64,000 nt of DNA from Leptospirales bacterium (GTDB lineage: Bacteria > Spirochaetota > Leptospiria > Leptospirales > Leptonemataceae), in the NCBI GenBank assembly GCA_019694685.1, contig JAIBBM010000011.1, positions 22,212-86,211 of the forward strand, given 5' to 3'. Of this stretch, positions 16,084-24,959 are shown piece by piece (within the stretch, counting starts at the first letter, position 1; every line of letters begins with the position of its first letter). Both the position numbers and the translations under genes were made by a program. The notes beneath the pieces were generated by a model. That model had not been told where the DNA came from. It saw only the letters and a list, made by a program, of their open reading frames with translations, and ran no database searches.

Positions 16084-16925
16084 AGCTCTGGGACACCATC
16101 AACAAACCCATTACCAGAAAAGCATTTCTGGCAACTTTTGCTGGTGCATTTTACACTGCTGCCGTTGAACGCTACTGGATCGCGGTCAATGAATACAACA
16201 TTTCATTTCCCCGCCTGCCCCGACAGTTCGATGGATTTAGAATTGGCTTTCTATCGGACATTCACCTGGGACTCTTCATGCCAGGGGCCTGGGTGGATGC
16301 AATCGTAGACCGCGCCAACGCACTGGGGGTAGACGCACTGGTCCTGGGTGGCGACTATGTTCACGCGCGCAAGACGGATCATGAGCTATTGCTCGTGTGG
16401 TCCAAACTGAAAAAACTGAGCGCTCCCTCCGGAGTGTTTGCGGTGAACGGCAATCACGATCACTGGGCCAATCACGATCTCCCCTTGCGATTGCTCGATT
16501 CGAGTGGCTTTTCCGTGCGTCATAAAGTGGCCACAGTGAAAAGAGGGCGCGCGACCATCGCGATTGCAGGTGTAGGAGATTTGTGGGAAGACGAGTTTCT
16601 GCTCGACGAGACTCTCAAAGACATCCCCGATTCTGTGTTCAGAATTGTTCTCGCGCACAATCCGGATTCCGCGGACCTACCGCACACATCTCGCGTCGAT
16701 TTGTTTCTATCAGGACACACGCATGGAGGCCAGGTTCGAATTCCCTTCCTCAACTGGTCTCCCGTGATTCCAGTCAAAAACAAGGCCTATGATCTGGGCT
16801 TGAAGCAAAACACTGCGGAAGAAAAGATATTCATCTCCAAAGGACTGGGTTGGGCCATTCTGCCGATCCGGTTCAATGTCAGACCTGAAATAGCAATCAT
16901 CACTCTGAGAAGTGCTGAGCCTTGA
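16080..16925 (+). CDS. exported metallophosphoesterase (YkuE-like)
   Basis: The protein has 281 residues. Calcineurin-fold metal motifs are complete: LSDIHLG (DxH), LGGDYVHA (GD), VNGNHDHW (GNHD/E), a [11 protein letters not shown]is and [10 protein letters not shown] (GHxH). The N-terminus [18 protein letters not shown] has a TRKxFL element followed by a hydrophobic segment. This is close to a twin-arginine signal with Lys in place of the second Arg, and related YkuE phosphodiesterases are known Tat substrates. It is probably cell-surface or periplasmic. It overlaps the upstream RibD_C gene by four bases. Confidence 0.85.
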   Translation: MKLWDTINKPITRKAFLATFAGAFYTAAVERYWIAVNEYNISFPRLPRQFDGFRIGFLSDIHLGLFMPGAWVDAIVDRANALGVDALVLGGDYVHARKTDHELLLVWSKLKKLSAPSGVFAVNGNHDHWANHDLPLRLLDSSGFSVRHKVATVKRGRATIAIAGVGDLWEDEFLLDETLKDIPDSVFRIVLAHNPDSADLPHTSRVDLFLSGHTHGGQVRIPFLNWSPVIPVKNKAYDLGLKQNTAEEKIFISKGLGWAILPIRFNVRPEIAIITLRSAEP

Positions 16926-16937
16926 GTTAGGCGAAAG
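16926..16937. repeat. GTTAGGCGAAAG boundary motif
   Basis: The motif begins directly after the metallophosphoesterase stop codon. GTTAGGC fits the attC core GTTRRRY. The reverse complement occurs at 14218-14229. No hairpin arms are present in the 50-base spacer. Confidence 0.3.
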
Positions 16938-16978
16938 AATTCGTTGCGAATCAGAAAGCCCCGCCAAATTCTGAACCC

Positions 16979-17332
16979 ATGAATCCAAACGTAGTGGGCA
17001 TTGGCGGAATTTTCTTTCGCGCGCAGGATCCAAAGAAACTGGCTGCGTGGTACGAAGAGCATCTTGGAGTGGCGCGATCTGATAGCAGCCAGCCATGGGA
17101 GAGTTCTCAGGGAATCCTGGTGTTTGCTCCGTTCAAAAAGGATTCGAACTACTTTCCAGCAGAACAAGCACTCATGGTGAACTTTCGCGTGCAGAAAATG
17201 GATGAACTGCTGGCAGAACTGGCGGCAAAAGGGGTTCGCATAGACGAGAAACGTCAGGATGAATCCTACGGCCGCTTTGCCTGGATCTACGACATCGAAG
17301 GAAACAAAATCGAACTCTGGGAACCGCTCTGA
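16979..17332 (+). CDS. VOC-family (glyoxalase/bleomycin resistance-like) protein
   Basis: The protein has 117 residues, one VOC module pair. VGIGGIFFRAQDPKKLAAWYEEHLGV is the usual first strand and helix, LMVNFRVQKMDELLAELAAKGVRI the second, and RFAWIYDIEGNKIELWEPL the conserved C-terminus with its Glu ligand. The substrate is unknown. The gene is convergent with ilvD, with a hairpin between them. Confidence 0.85.
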   Translation: MNPNVVGIGGIFFRAQDPKKLAAWYEEHLGVARSDSSQPWESSQGILVFAPFKKDSNYFPAEQALMVNFRVQKMDELLAELAAKGVRIDEKRQDESYGRFAWIYDIEGNKIELWEPL

Positions 17333-17346
17333 TCCCGCGGTTCATC

Positions 17347-17367
17347 GCGTCAGATAGAATCTGGCGC
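17347..17367. terminator. hairpin between convergent VOC gene and ilvD
   Basis: GCGTCAGAT (17347-17355) pairs with ATCTGGCGC (17359-17367) over 9 base pairs, one being G-U, with a 3-base AGA loop. The position between two convergent stops suggests bidirectional termination. No run of T follows on either strand. Confidence 0.5.
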
Positions 17368-17377
17368 CTTCGCGTTG

Positions 17378-19222
17378 TTAGTCGAGTTTGGACAGGTCTC
17401 TCACTGCTCCGCGATCAGCGCTCGTAGCAAGCATCGCGTATGCCTTGAGAGATGCGGAAACTTTCCTGGGGCGAACCTCGGCCGGTTTCCACGCAGAAGA
17501 TCCTCTTGCCAATTCCGCGGCACGTCTTGCTTCCAGTTCGGAATCAGAAAGAAGAACATCAATCGAACGATTGGGAATATCAATGCGAATGCGGTCTCCA
17601 TTCTTGATGAGTGCAATCGCTCCACCGGAAGCTGCTTCCGGAGATACGTGACCAATGCTCAGACCAGAGGTTCCTCCAGAGAATCGACCATCCGTCAACA
17701 GGGCGCACGCCTTTCCCAGTCCCTGCGATTTTAGATAACTGGTTGGATAAAGCATTTCCTGCATTCCTGGCCCGCCCTTTGGACCTTCGTATCGAATCAC
17801 CACTACGTCGCCTGTTTTGACTTTGTGGTTCAGTATATCGTCTACAGCCTGGTCTTGACTTTCCACCACGTACGCAGGCCCTTCAAACAACCAGCAGCTT
17901 TCATCCACACCGGAAGTCTTAACCACACAGCCATCCGGCGCTATGTTTCCTTTGAGCACCGCCAGACCACCTTCGCGGCTGTATGCATGCTCTACAGAAC
18001 GAATGCAACCTTCCGCGCGATCGCGGTCCAGATCTGGCCAGCGAGTTGCCTGGCTAAAGGCAACCTGCGTTGGAATCCCAGCGGGACCGGCGCGATAGAA
18101 GCTAGAGACGGCCTCCGACGGTGATTGTGCGATGTCCCATTTTTCAAGAGCTTCTCGAAACGTTTTGCTGTGAACTGTAGGCAAATCTGCGTGAAGCAAT
18201 CCACCGCGGTTGAGTTCTGCCAGAATTCCCATCACGCCGCCTGCGCGATGAACGTCTTCCATATGATACTTTGGAGTATTGGGAGCCACCTTGCACAACT
18301 GAGGCACTTTTCTACTCAAACGATCTATGTCGAGCATGGTGAAAGGCACTCCGCCTTCCTGTGCGGCAGCTAATAGGTGTAAGATGGTATTTGTGGAGCC
18401 ACCCATGGCAATGTCCAGGGACATTGCATTTTCAAATGCTTGAAAATTTGCAATCGAGCGAGGAAGCACGCTTGAGTCATCTTGTTCATAGTATCTTTTT
18501 GTGATTTCAACAATGCGACGACCGGCTTCCAGAAACAGCTCTTCGCGGTCTGCGTGAGTGGCAAGCATCGATCCGTTTCCTGGTAGAGACAGGCCCAGCG
18601 CTTCCGTCAGGCAATTCATCGAATTGGCTGTGAACATTCCAGAGCACGAACCACACGTAGGGCATGCAGATCGTTCGTATGCTTCTACTTTCTCATCGCT
18701 TGCGTTTTTGTCTGTGCCAATTACAATGGCGTCCACCAGATCCAGCTTATGCTCTGCGAGTCTGGTTTTCCCGGCCTCCATGGGCCCGCCGGATACAAAC
18801 ACAACTGGAATGTTGAGTCGCATAGCAGCCATGAGCATGCCGGGAGTGATCTTATCGCAATTCGAAATGCAGACAATCGCATCCGCGCAGTGCGCGTTGA
18901 CCATGTACTCCACAGAATCCGCTATGATGTCCCTGCTGGGAAGGCTGTAGAGCATGCCATCATGGCCCATCGCAATTCCGTCATCTACTGCGATCGTATT
19001 GAATTCTTTTGCAACCGCGCCTGCCTTTTCAATTTCACGAGCCACAAGTTGACCCAGATCTTTCAAATGGACGTGACCGGGAACAAACTGAGTAAAGGAA
19101 TTTGCAATGGCAATGATGGGTTTGCCAAAGTCAGAGTCCTTCATTCCGGTGGCGCGCCACAGTGCGCGGGCGCCGGCCATATTGCGGCCAGCAGTGGTGG
19201 TTCTAGAGCGATAAACAGGCAT
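17378..19222 (-). CDS. ilvD: dihydroxy-acid dehydratase
   Basis: The protein has 614 residues, close to the 616 of E. coli IlvD. It catalyses the third step of valine/isoleucine synthesis, dehydrating 2,3-dihydroxy acids to 2-keto acids with an Fe-S cluster. The family start [25 protein letters not shown] is intact, as are the cluster motifs [12 protein letters not shown] and [21 protein letters not shown] and the C-terminal [23 protein letters not shown] 19222 is chosen because it matches the usual MPxYRS start; an in-frame ATG at 19267 adds 15 residues. The TAA stop lies in CTAACAACG (read on this strand). No other ilv genes are adjacent. Confidence 0.97.
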   Translation of the reverse strand: MPVYRSRTTTAGRNMAGARALWRATGMKDSDFGKPIIAIANSFTQFVPGHVHLKDLGQLVAREIEKAGAVAKEFNTIAVDDGIAMGHDGMLYSLPSRDIIADSVEYMVNAHCADAIVCISNCDKITPGMLMAAMRLNIPVVFVSGGPMEAGKTRLAEHKLDLVDAIVIGTDKNASDEKVEAYERSACPTCGSCSGMFTANSMNCLTEALGLSLPGNGSMLATHADREELFLEAGRRIVEITKRYYEQDDSSVLPRSIANFQAFENAMSLDIAMGGSTNTILHLLAAAQEGGVPFTMLDIDRLSRKVPQLCKVAPNTPKYHMEDVHRAGGVMGILAELNRGGLLHADLPTVHSKTFREALEKWDIAQSPSEAVSSFYRAGPAGIPTQVAFSQATRWPDLDRDRAEGCIRSVEHAYSREGGLAVLKGNIAPDGCVVKTSGVDESCWLFEGPAYVVESQDQAVDDILNHKVKTGDVVVIRYEGPKGGPGMQEMLYPTSYLKSQGLGKACALLTDGRFSGGTSGLSIGHVSPEAASGGAIALIKNGDRIRIDIPNRSIDVLLSDSELEARRAAELARGSSAWKPAEVRPRKVSASLKAYAMLATSADRGAVRDLSKLD

Positions 19223-19330
19223 GACGATTTCCAGAACCACACCTGCATTCGGCACCATGCCGGACAATAAAATATCCCATTTCGCTTGATCCGTACAGGC
19301 AGATTGAAACTACAACTCAGGTCATCGAAT

Positions 19331-19903
19331 ATGAAGAAGAATACAAAAGGCCAGAAGGCTTCGCCCGCTAAATCAGGGGACATTCTTGCTACTCTGCAAG
19401 AACGCTTTGAAAAGAACATGGCTCGCCACAGGGGAATTTCGTGGACAAGCGTCCAGGCAAGACTCGCAAAATCTCCGGCTAAAATGCGATCTCTGAGCGC
19501 GATGGAAGAATCGGGTGGAGAACCAGACGTAATCGCTCTCGATAAGAAGACAGGCGAAGTAATCTTCTTTGACTGCTCTGCAGAAACCCCTTCTGGGCGC
19601 AGAAGTCTTTGCTACGACAAAGAAGCGCTCGCATCCAGGAAGGAACACAAACCCAAAGACAGCGCCGTGAACATGGCAAATGCGATGGGCATCGAGCTAC
19701 TCACAGAAGAGGAATACAGACAACTCCAGGAGCTCGGCGAATTTGACACGAAAACGTCCAGCTGGGTGAAAACGCCGGCGGATGTGAGGAAACTGGGAGG
19801 GGCCGTCTTTTGCGATCGTCGCTACGGTAGAGTTTTCCTTTATCATAACGGAGCAGAGTCTTATTACGCGGTGCGAGGCTTTCGCGGATCTCTCAGGATA
19901 TAA
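19331..19903 (+). CDS. DUF4256-family protein
   Basis: About 190 residues from ATG 19331. The family pattern is clear: LATLQERFEKNMARHRGISWTSVQARL, MEESGGEPDVIALDKKTGEVIFFDCSAETPSGRRSLCYD, AMGIELLTEEEYRQLQELGEFDTKTSSWVKTP, and a C-terminal FCDRRYGRVFLYHNGAESYYAVRGFRGSL. The function of DUF4256 is unknown. There is no signal peptide. It is divergent from ilvD and followed after only two bases by a RibD_C gene, so the pair probably forms an operon. Confidence 0.9.
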   Translation: MKKNTKGQKASPAKSGDILATLQERFEKNMARHRGISWTSVQARLAKSPAKMRSLSAMEESGGEPDVIALDKKTGEVIFFDCSAETPSGRRSLCYDKEALASRKEHKPKDSAVNMANAMGIELLTEEEYRQLQELGEFDTKTSSWVKTPADVRKLGGAVFCDRRYGRVFLYHNGAESYYAVRGFRGSLRI

Positions 19904-19905
19904 TC

Positions 19906-20547
19906 ATGCAAAAACTTGTAGTTCGTTGTTTCTCCATTTCAGTCGACGGCTTTGGCGCCGGGCCAGAGCAGAGCCTGGAAAATCCACTTGGGATTGGAGG
20001 CAGAGATGTACACAGCTGGTTTTTTCCTACCAGGACATTTCAACAAATGTTCGGCGAAAGCAAAGGGGAAACAGGAGTAGATTACGATTTCGCCGCGCGC
20101 GGATTTGAAAACATTGGCGCAAACATACTCGGCCGAAACATGTTCGGTCCCATTCGCGGCCCCTGGCCCAACGACGAATGGAAAGGCTGGTGGGGTCCAA
20201 ATCCACCGTATCACAGTCCGGTCTTTGTTCTCACTCACCATGCGCGCCAGTCCATTCCGATGGAAGGCGGGAACACTTTTCATTTTGTAACAGATGGAAT
20301 CGAATCCGCGCTCAAGCAGGCATTCGCCGCAGCCAATGGAAAGGATGTGCGATTGGGCGGAGGAGTTTCTCTTGTGCGCCAGTACTTAAACAAAGGTCTG
20401 ATCGATGAGCTCCACGTTGCCATCTCCCCGACCATTCTGGGATCAGGAGAAAGACTTTTCGAGGGCGTGGACCTGGTGGCTCTGGGTTATAAAATCACAG
20501 AGCACGTAACTACAAAGAATGCGACGCACATTGTTCTAACCAAATGA
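19906..20547 (+). CDS. RibD C-terminal/DHFR-like reductase (third copy)
   Basis: The protein has 213 residues. It shows the RibD_C pattern (VVRCFSISVDGFGAG; FENIGANILGRNMFGPIRGPW; DVRLGGGVSLVRQYLNKGLIDELHVAISPTILGSG), with an extra insert of about 30 residues after the first strand compared with the 12291 and 15529 copies. The Trp-rich segment DEWKGWWGPNPPYH is typical of the YyaP-like subgroup. It starts two bases after the DUF4256 gene. Confidence 0.88.
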   Translation: MQKLVVRCFSISVDGFGAGPEQSLENPLGIGGRDVHSWFFPTRTFQQMFGESKGETGVDYDFAARGFENIGANILGRNMFGPIRGPWPNDEWKGWWGPNPPYHSPVFVLTHHARQSIPMEGGNTFHFVTDGIESALKQAFAAANGKDVRLGGGVSLVRQYLNKGLIDELHVAISPTILGSGERLFEGVDLVALGYKITEHVTTKNATHIVLTK

Positions 20548-20554
20548 TTTGAGC

Positions 20555-21010
20555 ATGGAGTTTGAAATTCGCAAAGCCCGCTCCCTGGACGAAGATGAAG
20601 TCTACGGGCTTGTGCGAAATTTCGCAGTATCGTTTCAACCAGACAGAGTCACCTTTTCAAACTCGTTTGAGAAATTGATCCGCGAAGAATCCGCTCGCGT
20701 ACTCGTGGCCGTGTCACAAAAGACGATTGTGGGTTACTTGCTTGGATTCACTCATCTTACTTTCTTTGCAAACGGAAGCGTTGGATGGATAGAAGAAATT
20801 ATGGTGAATGAAAGGTTAAGACGCCAGGGAATCGCACGGGCACTTACAGTAGATTTCGAACAATGGGTTACATCCAGAGGAGGAAAGCTAGTTGCTCTGG
20901 CAACGAGACGCGCCTCCGATTTTTATCGCTCCATTGGTTACGAAGAATCAGCCATCTATTTCAGAAAGAAACTCACTACTCCGGCGGTAGGGCAGACCGG
21001 GTTCGACTAA
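20555..21010 (+). CDS. GNAT N-acetyltransferase
   Basis: The protein has about 151 residues. The acetyl-CoA-binding motif A is IEEIMVNERLRRQGIARALTVDFEQW (R/QxxGxA), followed by LVALATRRASDFYRSIGYEESA, the usual motif B. The acceptor is unknown. The ATG at 20555 is preferred over TTG 20549 two codons upstream. The gene follows the RibD_C gene after a few bases. Confidence 0.88.
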   Translation: MEFEIRKARSLDEDEVYGLVRNFAVSFQPDRVTFSNSFEKLIREESARVLVAVSQKTIVGYLLGFTHLTFFANGSVGWIEEIMVNERLRRQGIARALTVDFEQWVTSRGGKLVALATRRASDFYRSIGYEESAIYFRKKLTTPAVGQTGFD

Positions 21011-21046
21011 AAGCGGCTAACGGCACAAACGCGCAAAGGATGATCC

Positions 21047-21946
21047 ATGGACTCAAATAGCATCTATCTACAAGAAACCATCCGCGTATTTCGTCAGTAC
21101 AAGGAACTTGCAGACAAAGCGATCGCGCAACTGGACAAAGATGAATTCTATTTCAAAGATTTCGGACCCCGGTCTCCGTCCATCGCTTCGATTGCAAAGC
21201 ATGTTTCCGGAAACCTTCTATCGCGGTGGACGGACTTCTTGACCACGGACGGAGAAAAAGAAAATCGAAATCGAGACGGCGAATTCGTAATTCAATCCGG
21301 CGAAACCAGAGCGGTCCTGACCGCATTCTGGGAAAAAGGATGGGCTGCGCTACTGGATACTCTTTCCTCCCTTGGGCCTGCGGACGTATCGCGCACCGTG
21401 ACCATCCGCGGAGAGCCGCACTCAGTGCCTCTGGCCATCCAGCGATCTCTCGCACACACCTCATATCATGTTGGTCAAATTCTATACCTGGCGCGACTGG
21501 CAAAAGAGGGAGAATGGAAATGGCTTACGATTCCACCGGGAGCAAGCGCACAGTTCAATCAGGCAATGGCGGGCCAGTTTCCCAAAAAGTCGCCCAGAAC
21601 GATTTTCCATATCATTTCGCGCGATGACTGGATGGCCGCGGGGCTCGCCGGCTCTGTTCGCCCTTCAAGTCTGGAGACAGAGGGATTTGTGCATTGTTCT
21701 ACGGCGGATCAAGTGGCGGAGACTGCAAACCTGTTCTTTTCCGAAGCGCATGACCTTCTTCTACTGGAAATAGAAGAGGATCGCCTAACGGCTGATATAC
21801 GGTTCGAGGCGCCTTCGGATGCAAAATCGTCTAACGCTCTTTTCCCCCACGTCTACGGCCCAATCAATCTAGATGCGGTGACAGCAGTTCACACTCTCCA
21901 TCCAGATTCGCGGGGCAGATTTCAATTTCCAACCGGAAGCGCATGA
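21047..21946 (+). CDS. DinB-like (DUF1572) - DUF952 fusion protein
   Basis: The protein has 299 residues and two clear domains. Residues about 5-165 are DUF1572, a DinB relative: LQETIRVFRQYKELADKAIAQL, then SIASIAKHVSGNLLSRW with a metal-type His, and AIQRSLAHTSYHVGQILYLARL with the HxxxH pair. Residues about 185-295 are DUF952: IFHIISRDDWMAAGLAGSV, LETEGFVHCSTADQVAETAN and FPHVYGPINLDAVTAV. DUF952 resembles glutathione S-transferase-linked small proteins of unknown role. The joining is in frame with no sign of an internal start, so this looks like a true fusion. It overlaps the next gene by ATGA. Confidence 0.85.
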   Translation: MDSNSIYLQETIRVFRQYKELADKAIAQLDKDEFYFKDFGPRSPSIASIAKHVSGNLLSRWTDFLTTDGEKENRNRDGEFVIQSGETRAVLTAFWEKGWAALLDTLSSLGPADVSRTVTIRGEPHSVPLAIQRSLAHTSYHVGQILYLARLAKEGEWKWLTIPPGASAQFNQAMAGQFPKKSPRTIFHIISRDDWMAAGLAGSVRPSSLETEGFVHCSTADQVAETANLFFSEAHDLLLLEIEEDRLTADIRFEAPSDAKSSNALFPHVYGPINLDAVTAVHTLHPDSRGRFQFPTGSA

Positions 21947-22551
21947 TCGATCTACAAAACATTCAATTCAAGTGTACAGAGCCAGTGGATCCGTCCATGG
22001 AAGCCAGACTCCCTGAGGATCTTCGCACCGTTCTCCATAAGATCAACGGCTTCACTGCGTTTCGCGGAGGTCTTCATGTGCGAGGTGCATGCGTCGCTCC
22101 TTCCTGGCATTCCCTGGAAACCATCTGGGATGGAAAATTCAGCCTGAGGCGAACGTATGAACTACTGGGCGAAAAAGACATTCCGTTCGCGGAAGACTGC
22201 ATGGGAGATCAGTTCATACTCAGAGACGGAATGGTGTACAGGCTCACGCTCGAGACCGCGTTTCTCGATCCGCTTGGTCTTTCCCTGGACGGTTTCTTTG
22301 CCAGTGCAAACGAGGACCCGGTGGAGTTCTTGCAAATGCACCCTCTGCTTCGCCTTGAAAAAGAGGGAAAGAAACTCGAGCCAGGGCAGCTCATCCACGC
22401 GTTTCCACCCTATTGCACAAAGGAATCGGCACAGGGAGTGTCTCTCAAGGCAGTGGAAGCGAATGCCCAGATTGACTTTGAACTGGATTTCTTCCGTCAG
22501 ATCCGAGATATTGAAGACGGCGGCCAGATCCGCATCCGTGTCATTGACTGA
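21943..22551 (+). CDS. SMI1/KNR4 (SUKH) family protein
   Basis: The protein has 202 residues. The SUKH core is suggested by LPEDLRTVLHKINGFTAFRGGLHVRG, then the hallmark IPFAEDCMGDQFILRDGMVYRL, then DPLGLSLDGFFASANEDPVEFL. SUKH proteins often act as immunity proteins for secreted nuclease toxins, but no toxin gene is next to it, so that role is speculative. The start overlaps the upstream fusion gene by four bases, implying coupled translation. Confidence 0.8.
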   Translation: MIDLQNIQFKCTEPVDPSMEARLPEDLRTVLHKINGFTAFRGGLHVRGACVAPSWHSLETIWDGKFSLRRTYELLGEKDIPFAEDCMGDQFILRDGMVYRLTLETAFLDPLGLSLDGFFASANEDPVEFLQMHPLLRLEKEGKKLEPGQLIHAFPPYCTKESAQGVSLKAVEANAQIDFELDFFRQIRDIEDGGQIRIRVID

Positions 22552-22606
22552 GACAGAAAGCAAAATTCCGCTTTGACAATCTCCTGGAATGGTGGGAGAA
22601 TGATTT

Positions 22607-23038
22607 ATGAGCAAAGAGACGCTCAGCTTCATCAGCAGAACGGCACAGGATGACATCTTTGAAGTTGTCTTCGCGTCCTATTTGAAGAAGGACTTCATTT
22701 CGCGTGCGCTCACTCTGATTCATGACTCAAAGCTGATCATGAGATCGCTGCGTTTTCATTCAAACGACGGCGGCATAGCAGTCTGGGAAAACGGAAAAGG
22801 CATCATATCTGCAAATAGCTGGGAGGATGAAGATGCGGGAATCGACCCTGATTCTTTGATGCGCTTTCGCTTTCCCCTTCTCAACGGAGCCATCGCCCCG
22901 GATCTGGCCCGCGAGACCATCATCCACGACGTCATCAGCCATCTGCCCAACGGCGAACTTGCTTCTATTTTGTTAAAAATTTCAAAAACAAAAAAGTGGA
23001 AAGAGCCCCTGCCGTCGTCCTATCTAGAGATTTTATGA
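22607..23038 (+). CDS. hypothetical protein, unrecognised
   Basis: The protein has 143 residues with no signal peptide or membrane helix. GGGAG lies 9 bases before the ATG. A promoter-like TTGACA (22573-22578), 17-base spacer and GAGAAT (22596-22601) lies just upstream, but this would give a nearly leaderless transcript and is uncertain. Notable segments are HSNDGGIAVWENGKGIISANSW and RFRFPLLNGAIAPDLARETIIHDVISHLP. The stop overlaps the next gene's ATG (ATGA). Confidence 0.6.
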   Translation: MSKETLSFISRTAQDDIFEVVFASYLKKDFISRALTLIHDSKLIMRSLRFHSNDGGIAVWENGKGIISANSWEDEDAGIDPDSLMRFRFPLLNGAIAPDLARETIIHDVISHLPNGELASILLKISKTKKWKEPLPSSYLEIL

Positions 23039-23898
23039 TTCGCACAACACTGCTTGTACTTACGTTCGCCGTCTGTCTGGGACTGCATGCGGAGGAAACT
23101 TCTCCGGTTCAGCTGGAGTGGCAAAGCTTCAGAATTTTTTCTACTGGAAGCGATGACAGACATCTTCTAGTATTCCAGAAAAAGAAGGATCCAGGCCCCC
23201 TGCTCCGTTTGCAGGCGTGGGATTATGGACACCAGAGAATCATGAACGTAGCCCCCATGCGCGGAACATCAGGAGAACTACTCTACGCGCAAACGTTTGA
23301 TCGCGGAGAAAGCGGAGGATCAATCACTCTTACTTTCTTCAAAGCATCCGGTGACGCAGTGCAGCCACTTCCATTTGAAATCGCGCGAAGCGGATACAAT
23401 GCGCCTGAAGTGCAAAGCGGGAGCGGACCCTCAAGAATCCTGATTCCCTGCGAAGCATTTTACGGAAAGAGAGTGGGTCCTTTTTCGCTGACTGGAGTCT
23501 ACGTGAGCGGCCACGGATTGAGCATGATCCCTAGAATCGCAGTGATGGATCAGGCCCAGGGTAAAGTGAATCTCAAAGATGTTACTTTTTCTACGGGCGT
23601 GCGAAACGTACTCAATGGCTTTCTCGTTCAAAGCGAAAAAGCACTCGGGGAACAATCGGGAAAAACCTGGGAAGGCGCGGAAGGTCTGCAACTCGCAGCA
23701 GGACTCGCAACCTATTACTATTTCAAAATCAAACTGGGAGAAGAGGCAGACGCTCTTGCAAAGATCACCAGGGCTGGAATCAAGATTCTGGATTCTGACC
23801 AGGAGAAATCTTCGCCTGCGATCCACGCAGCAGACTGGCTAAAAACTTCCAGGGCAGACATCGTGCGATTTGGCGATGCGGAAAAACTGGCAGAGTGA
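23035..23898 (+). CDS. exported protein, unrecognised
   Basis: About 287 residues from ATG 23035, which overlaps the previous stop. A signal peptide (TTLLVLTFAVCLGLHA, cleavage before EET) is followed by a beta-rich N-terminal half (LEWQSFRIFSTGSDDRHLLVFQ; GSITLTFFKASGD) and a helical C-terminal half (GLATYYYFKIKLGEEADALAKI). It is probably periplasmic. No family is recognised. Coupling to the upstream cytoplasmic protein suggests co-expression. Confidence 0.65.
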   Translation: MIRTTLLVLTFAVCLGLHAEETSPVQLEWQSFRIFSTGSDDRHLLVFQKKKDPGPLLRLQAWDYGHQRIMNVAPMRGTSGELLYAQTFDRGESGGSITLTFFKASGDAVQPLPFEIARSGYNAPEVQSGSGPSRILIPCEAFYGKRVGPFSLTGVYVSGHGLSMIPRIAVMDQAQGKVNLKDVTFSTGVRNVLNGFLVQSEKALGEQSGKTWEGAEGLQLAAGLATYYYFKIKLGEEADALAKITRAGIKILDSDQEKSSPAIHAADWLKTSRADIVRFGDAEKLAE

Positions 23899-23978
23899 AT
23901 GTGAGTCACCTGGCCGAAGGCATGCCCGAAAGGAACAATTAAACTTGACTGAAGCTCATCAAATGCTTCCTTCCGCAC

Positions 23979-24413
23979 ATGAGCTTCGCCCAGGACAACA
24001 AGAGTGAAAACGATCGCCTGAGGGCCATCATGGCCCGACTCACAGACCATCACTGGTCATTGGATCTGGGTGGTGACTGGACTGTAGGTACACTTCTGTG
24101 CCATCTAGCGTACTGGGATCGCATGACTTCTGTGCGAATTAAGAAATGGATGGGCGATGGAACTCTCACTGCAGTTCCAGACGCCGACAACATTGAATGC
24201 ATCAACAATTCAGTTCGATTCTTGAGCCGCGGCGTCGGCAGAGTGGAAGGAATTCGAACAGTGCAGGAAGCTGCAGACGAAATTGATTCGATTGCTCTTT
24301 CTCTGAGCCCGGATCAACTCAACTTCCTGGAAGCAAATGGGCGCGACCGGTGGTTCAGGAGATCTCTGCACAGGCAGCATCACCTCGCAAGAATCGAAAA
24401 AGCTCTGCTTTGA
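23979..24413 (+). CDS. DinB-like superfamily protein
   Basis: The protein has 144 residues. LRAIMARLTDHHWSLDLGGDWTVGTLLCHLAYWDRM is the DinB_2/maleylpyruvate-isomerase-type opening, with the His of LCHLAYWD as a putative metal ligand. The C-terminal RRSLHRQHHLARIEKAL provides further His. It is shorter than the DinB gene at 7353. The substrate is unknown. The GNAT gene starts three bases after its stop. Confidence 0.75.
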   Translation: MSFAQDNKSENDRLRAIMARLTDHHWSLDLGGDWTVGTLLCHLAYWDRMTSVRIKKWMGDGTLTAVPDADNIECINNSVRFLSRGVGRVEGIRTVQEAADEIDSIALSLSPDQLNFLEANGRDRWFRRSLHRQHHLARIEKALL

Positions 24414-24416
24414 TGC

Positions 24417-24959
24417 ATGAGCATGATGCCGGAGATTTTTACTTCCAGGATCAAATTGCGTGCATTTCGGGAGTCCGACCTGGATGAATTTGCGGCCATG
24501 AACGCAGATGAAAGGGTGATGAAGTATTTTCCGGCCACTCTGACCAGACAGGAAACCATCGAACTCATGAGGCGAATCGACGATCATGAAAAGAAACACG
24601 GGTTTACTCTCTTCGCGCTCGAAGATATTTCCACCGGTAAGTTTTTTGGCTTCACCGGAGCTGCCGTTCCCGCTTTTGATGCGCACTTCACTCCGTGTGT
24701 GGAAATTGGCTGGAGACTTGCGTTTGATTTTCAGGGCAAAGGCCTGGCCACGGAAGCAGCTCTTGCAACCGTGAACTATGCATTCGCACATCTGGGAGTG
24801 AGTGAACTCGTATCTTTTACATTCAAAGGCAACTTGCCTTCTCGTCGCGTCATGGAAAAAATTGGAATGGCTTACCATCCAGAGGAAGACTTTCTTCATC
24901 CTCAACTCGCGCGCGAGCATCATCTTGCACCACACGTATTGTACCGGAGAAAACGTTGA
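24417..24959 (+). CDS. RimJ/RimL-type GNAT acetyltransferase
   Basis: The protein has 180 residues. IFTSRIKLRAFRESDLDEFAAMNADERVMKYFP is the classic Acetyltransf_3 start. EIGWRLAFDFQGKGLATEAALATVNYAF holds the acetyl-CoA loop (QGKGLA), and VSFTFKGNLPSRRVMEKIGM holds the N..S..VMEKIGM signature. Such enzymes acetylate N-termini of proteins or small amines. The stop overlaps the TTG start of the next gene. Confidence 0.9.
   Translation: MSMMPEIFTSRIKLRAFRESDLDEFAAMNADERVMKYFPATLTRQETIELMRRIDDHEKKHGFTLFALEDISTGKFFGFTGAAVPAFDAHFTPCVEIGWRLAFDFQGKGLATEAALATVNYAFAHLGVSELVSFTFKGNLPSRRVMEKIGMAYHPEEDFLHPQLAREHHLAPHVLYRRKR

Noticed and set aside
17375..19270. Several plus-strand frames opposite ilvD
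   Set aside because: ilvD is certain on the minus strand. These frames are its complement.
21943..22551. SUKH protein as immunity partner of a local toxin
   Set aside because: No polymorphic toxin, secretion marker or nuclease gene lies next to it.
22573..22601. TTGACA-N17-GAGAAT promoter before the 22607 gene
   Set aside because: The -10 matches only four of six bases and would start transcription at or inside the start codon. It is mentioned only within the gene entry.
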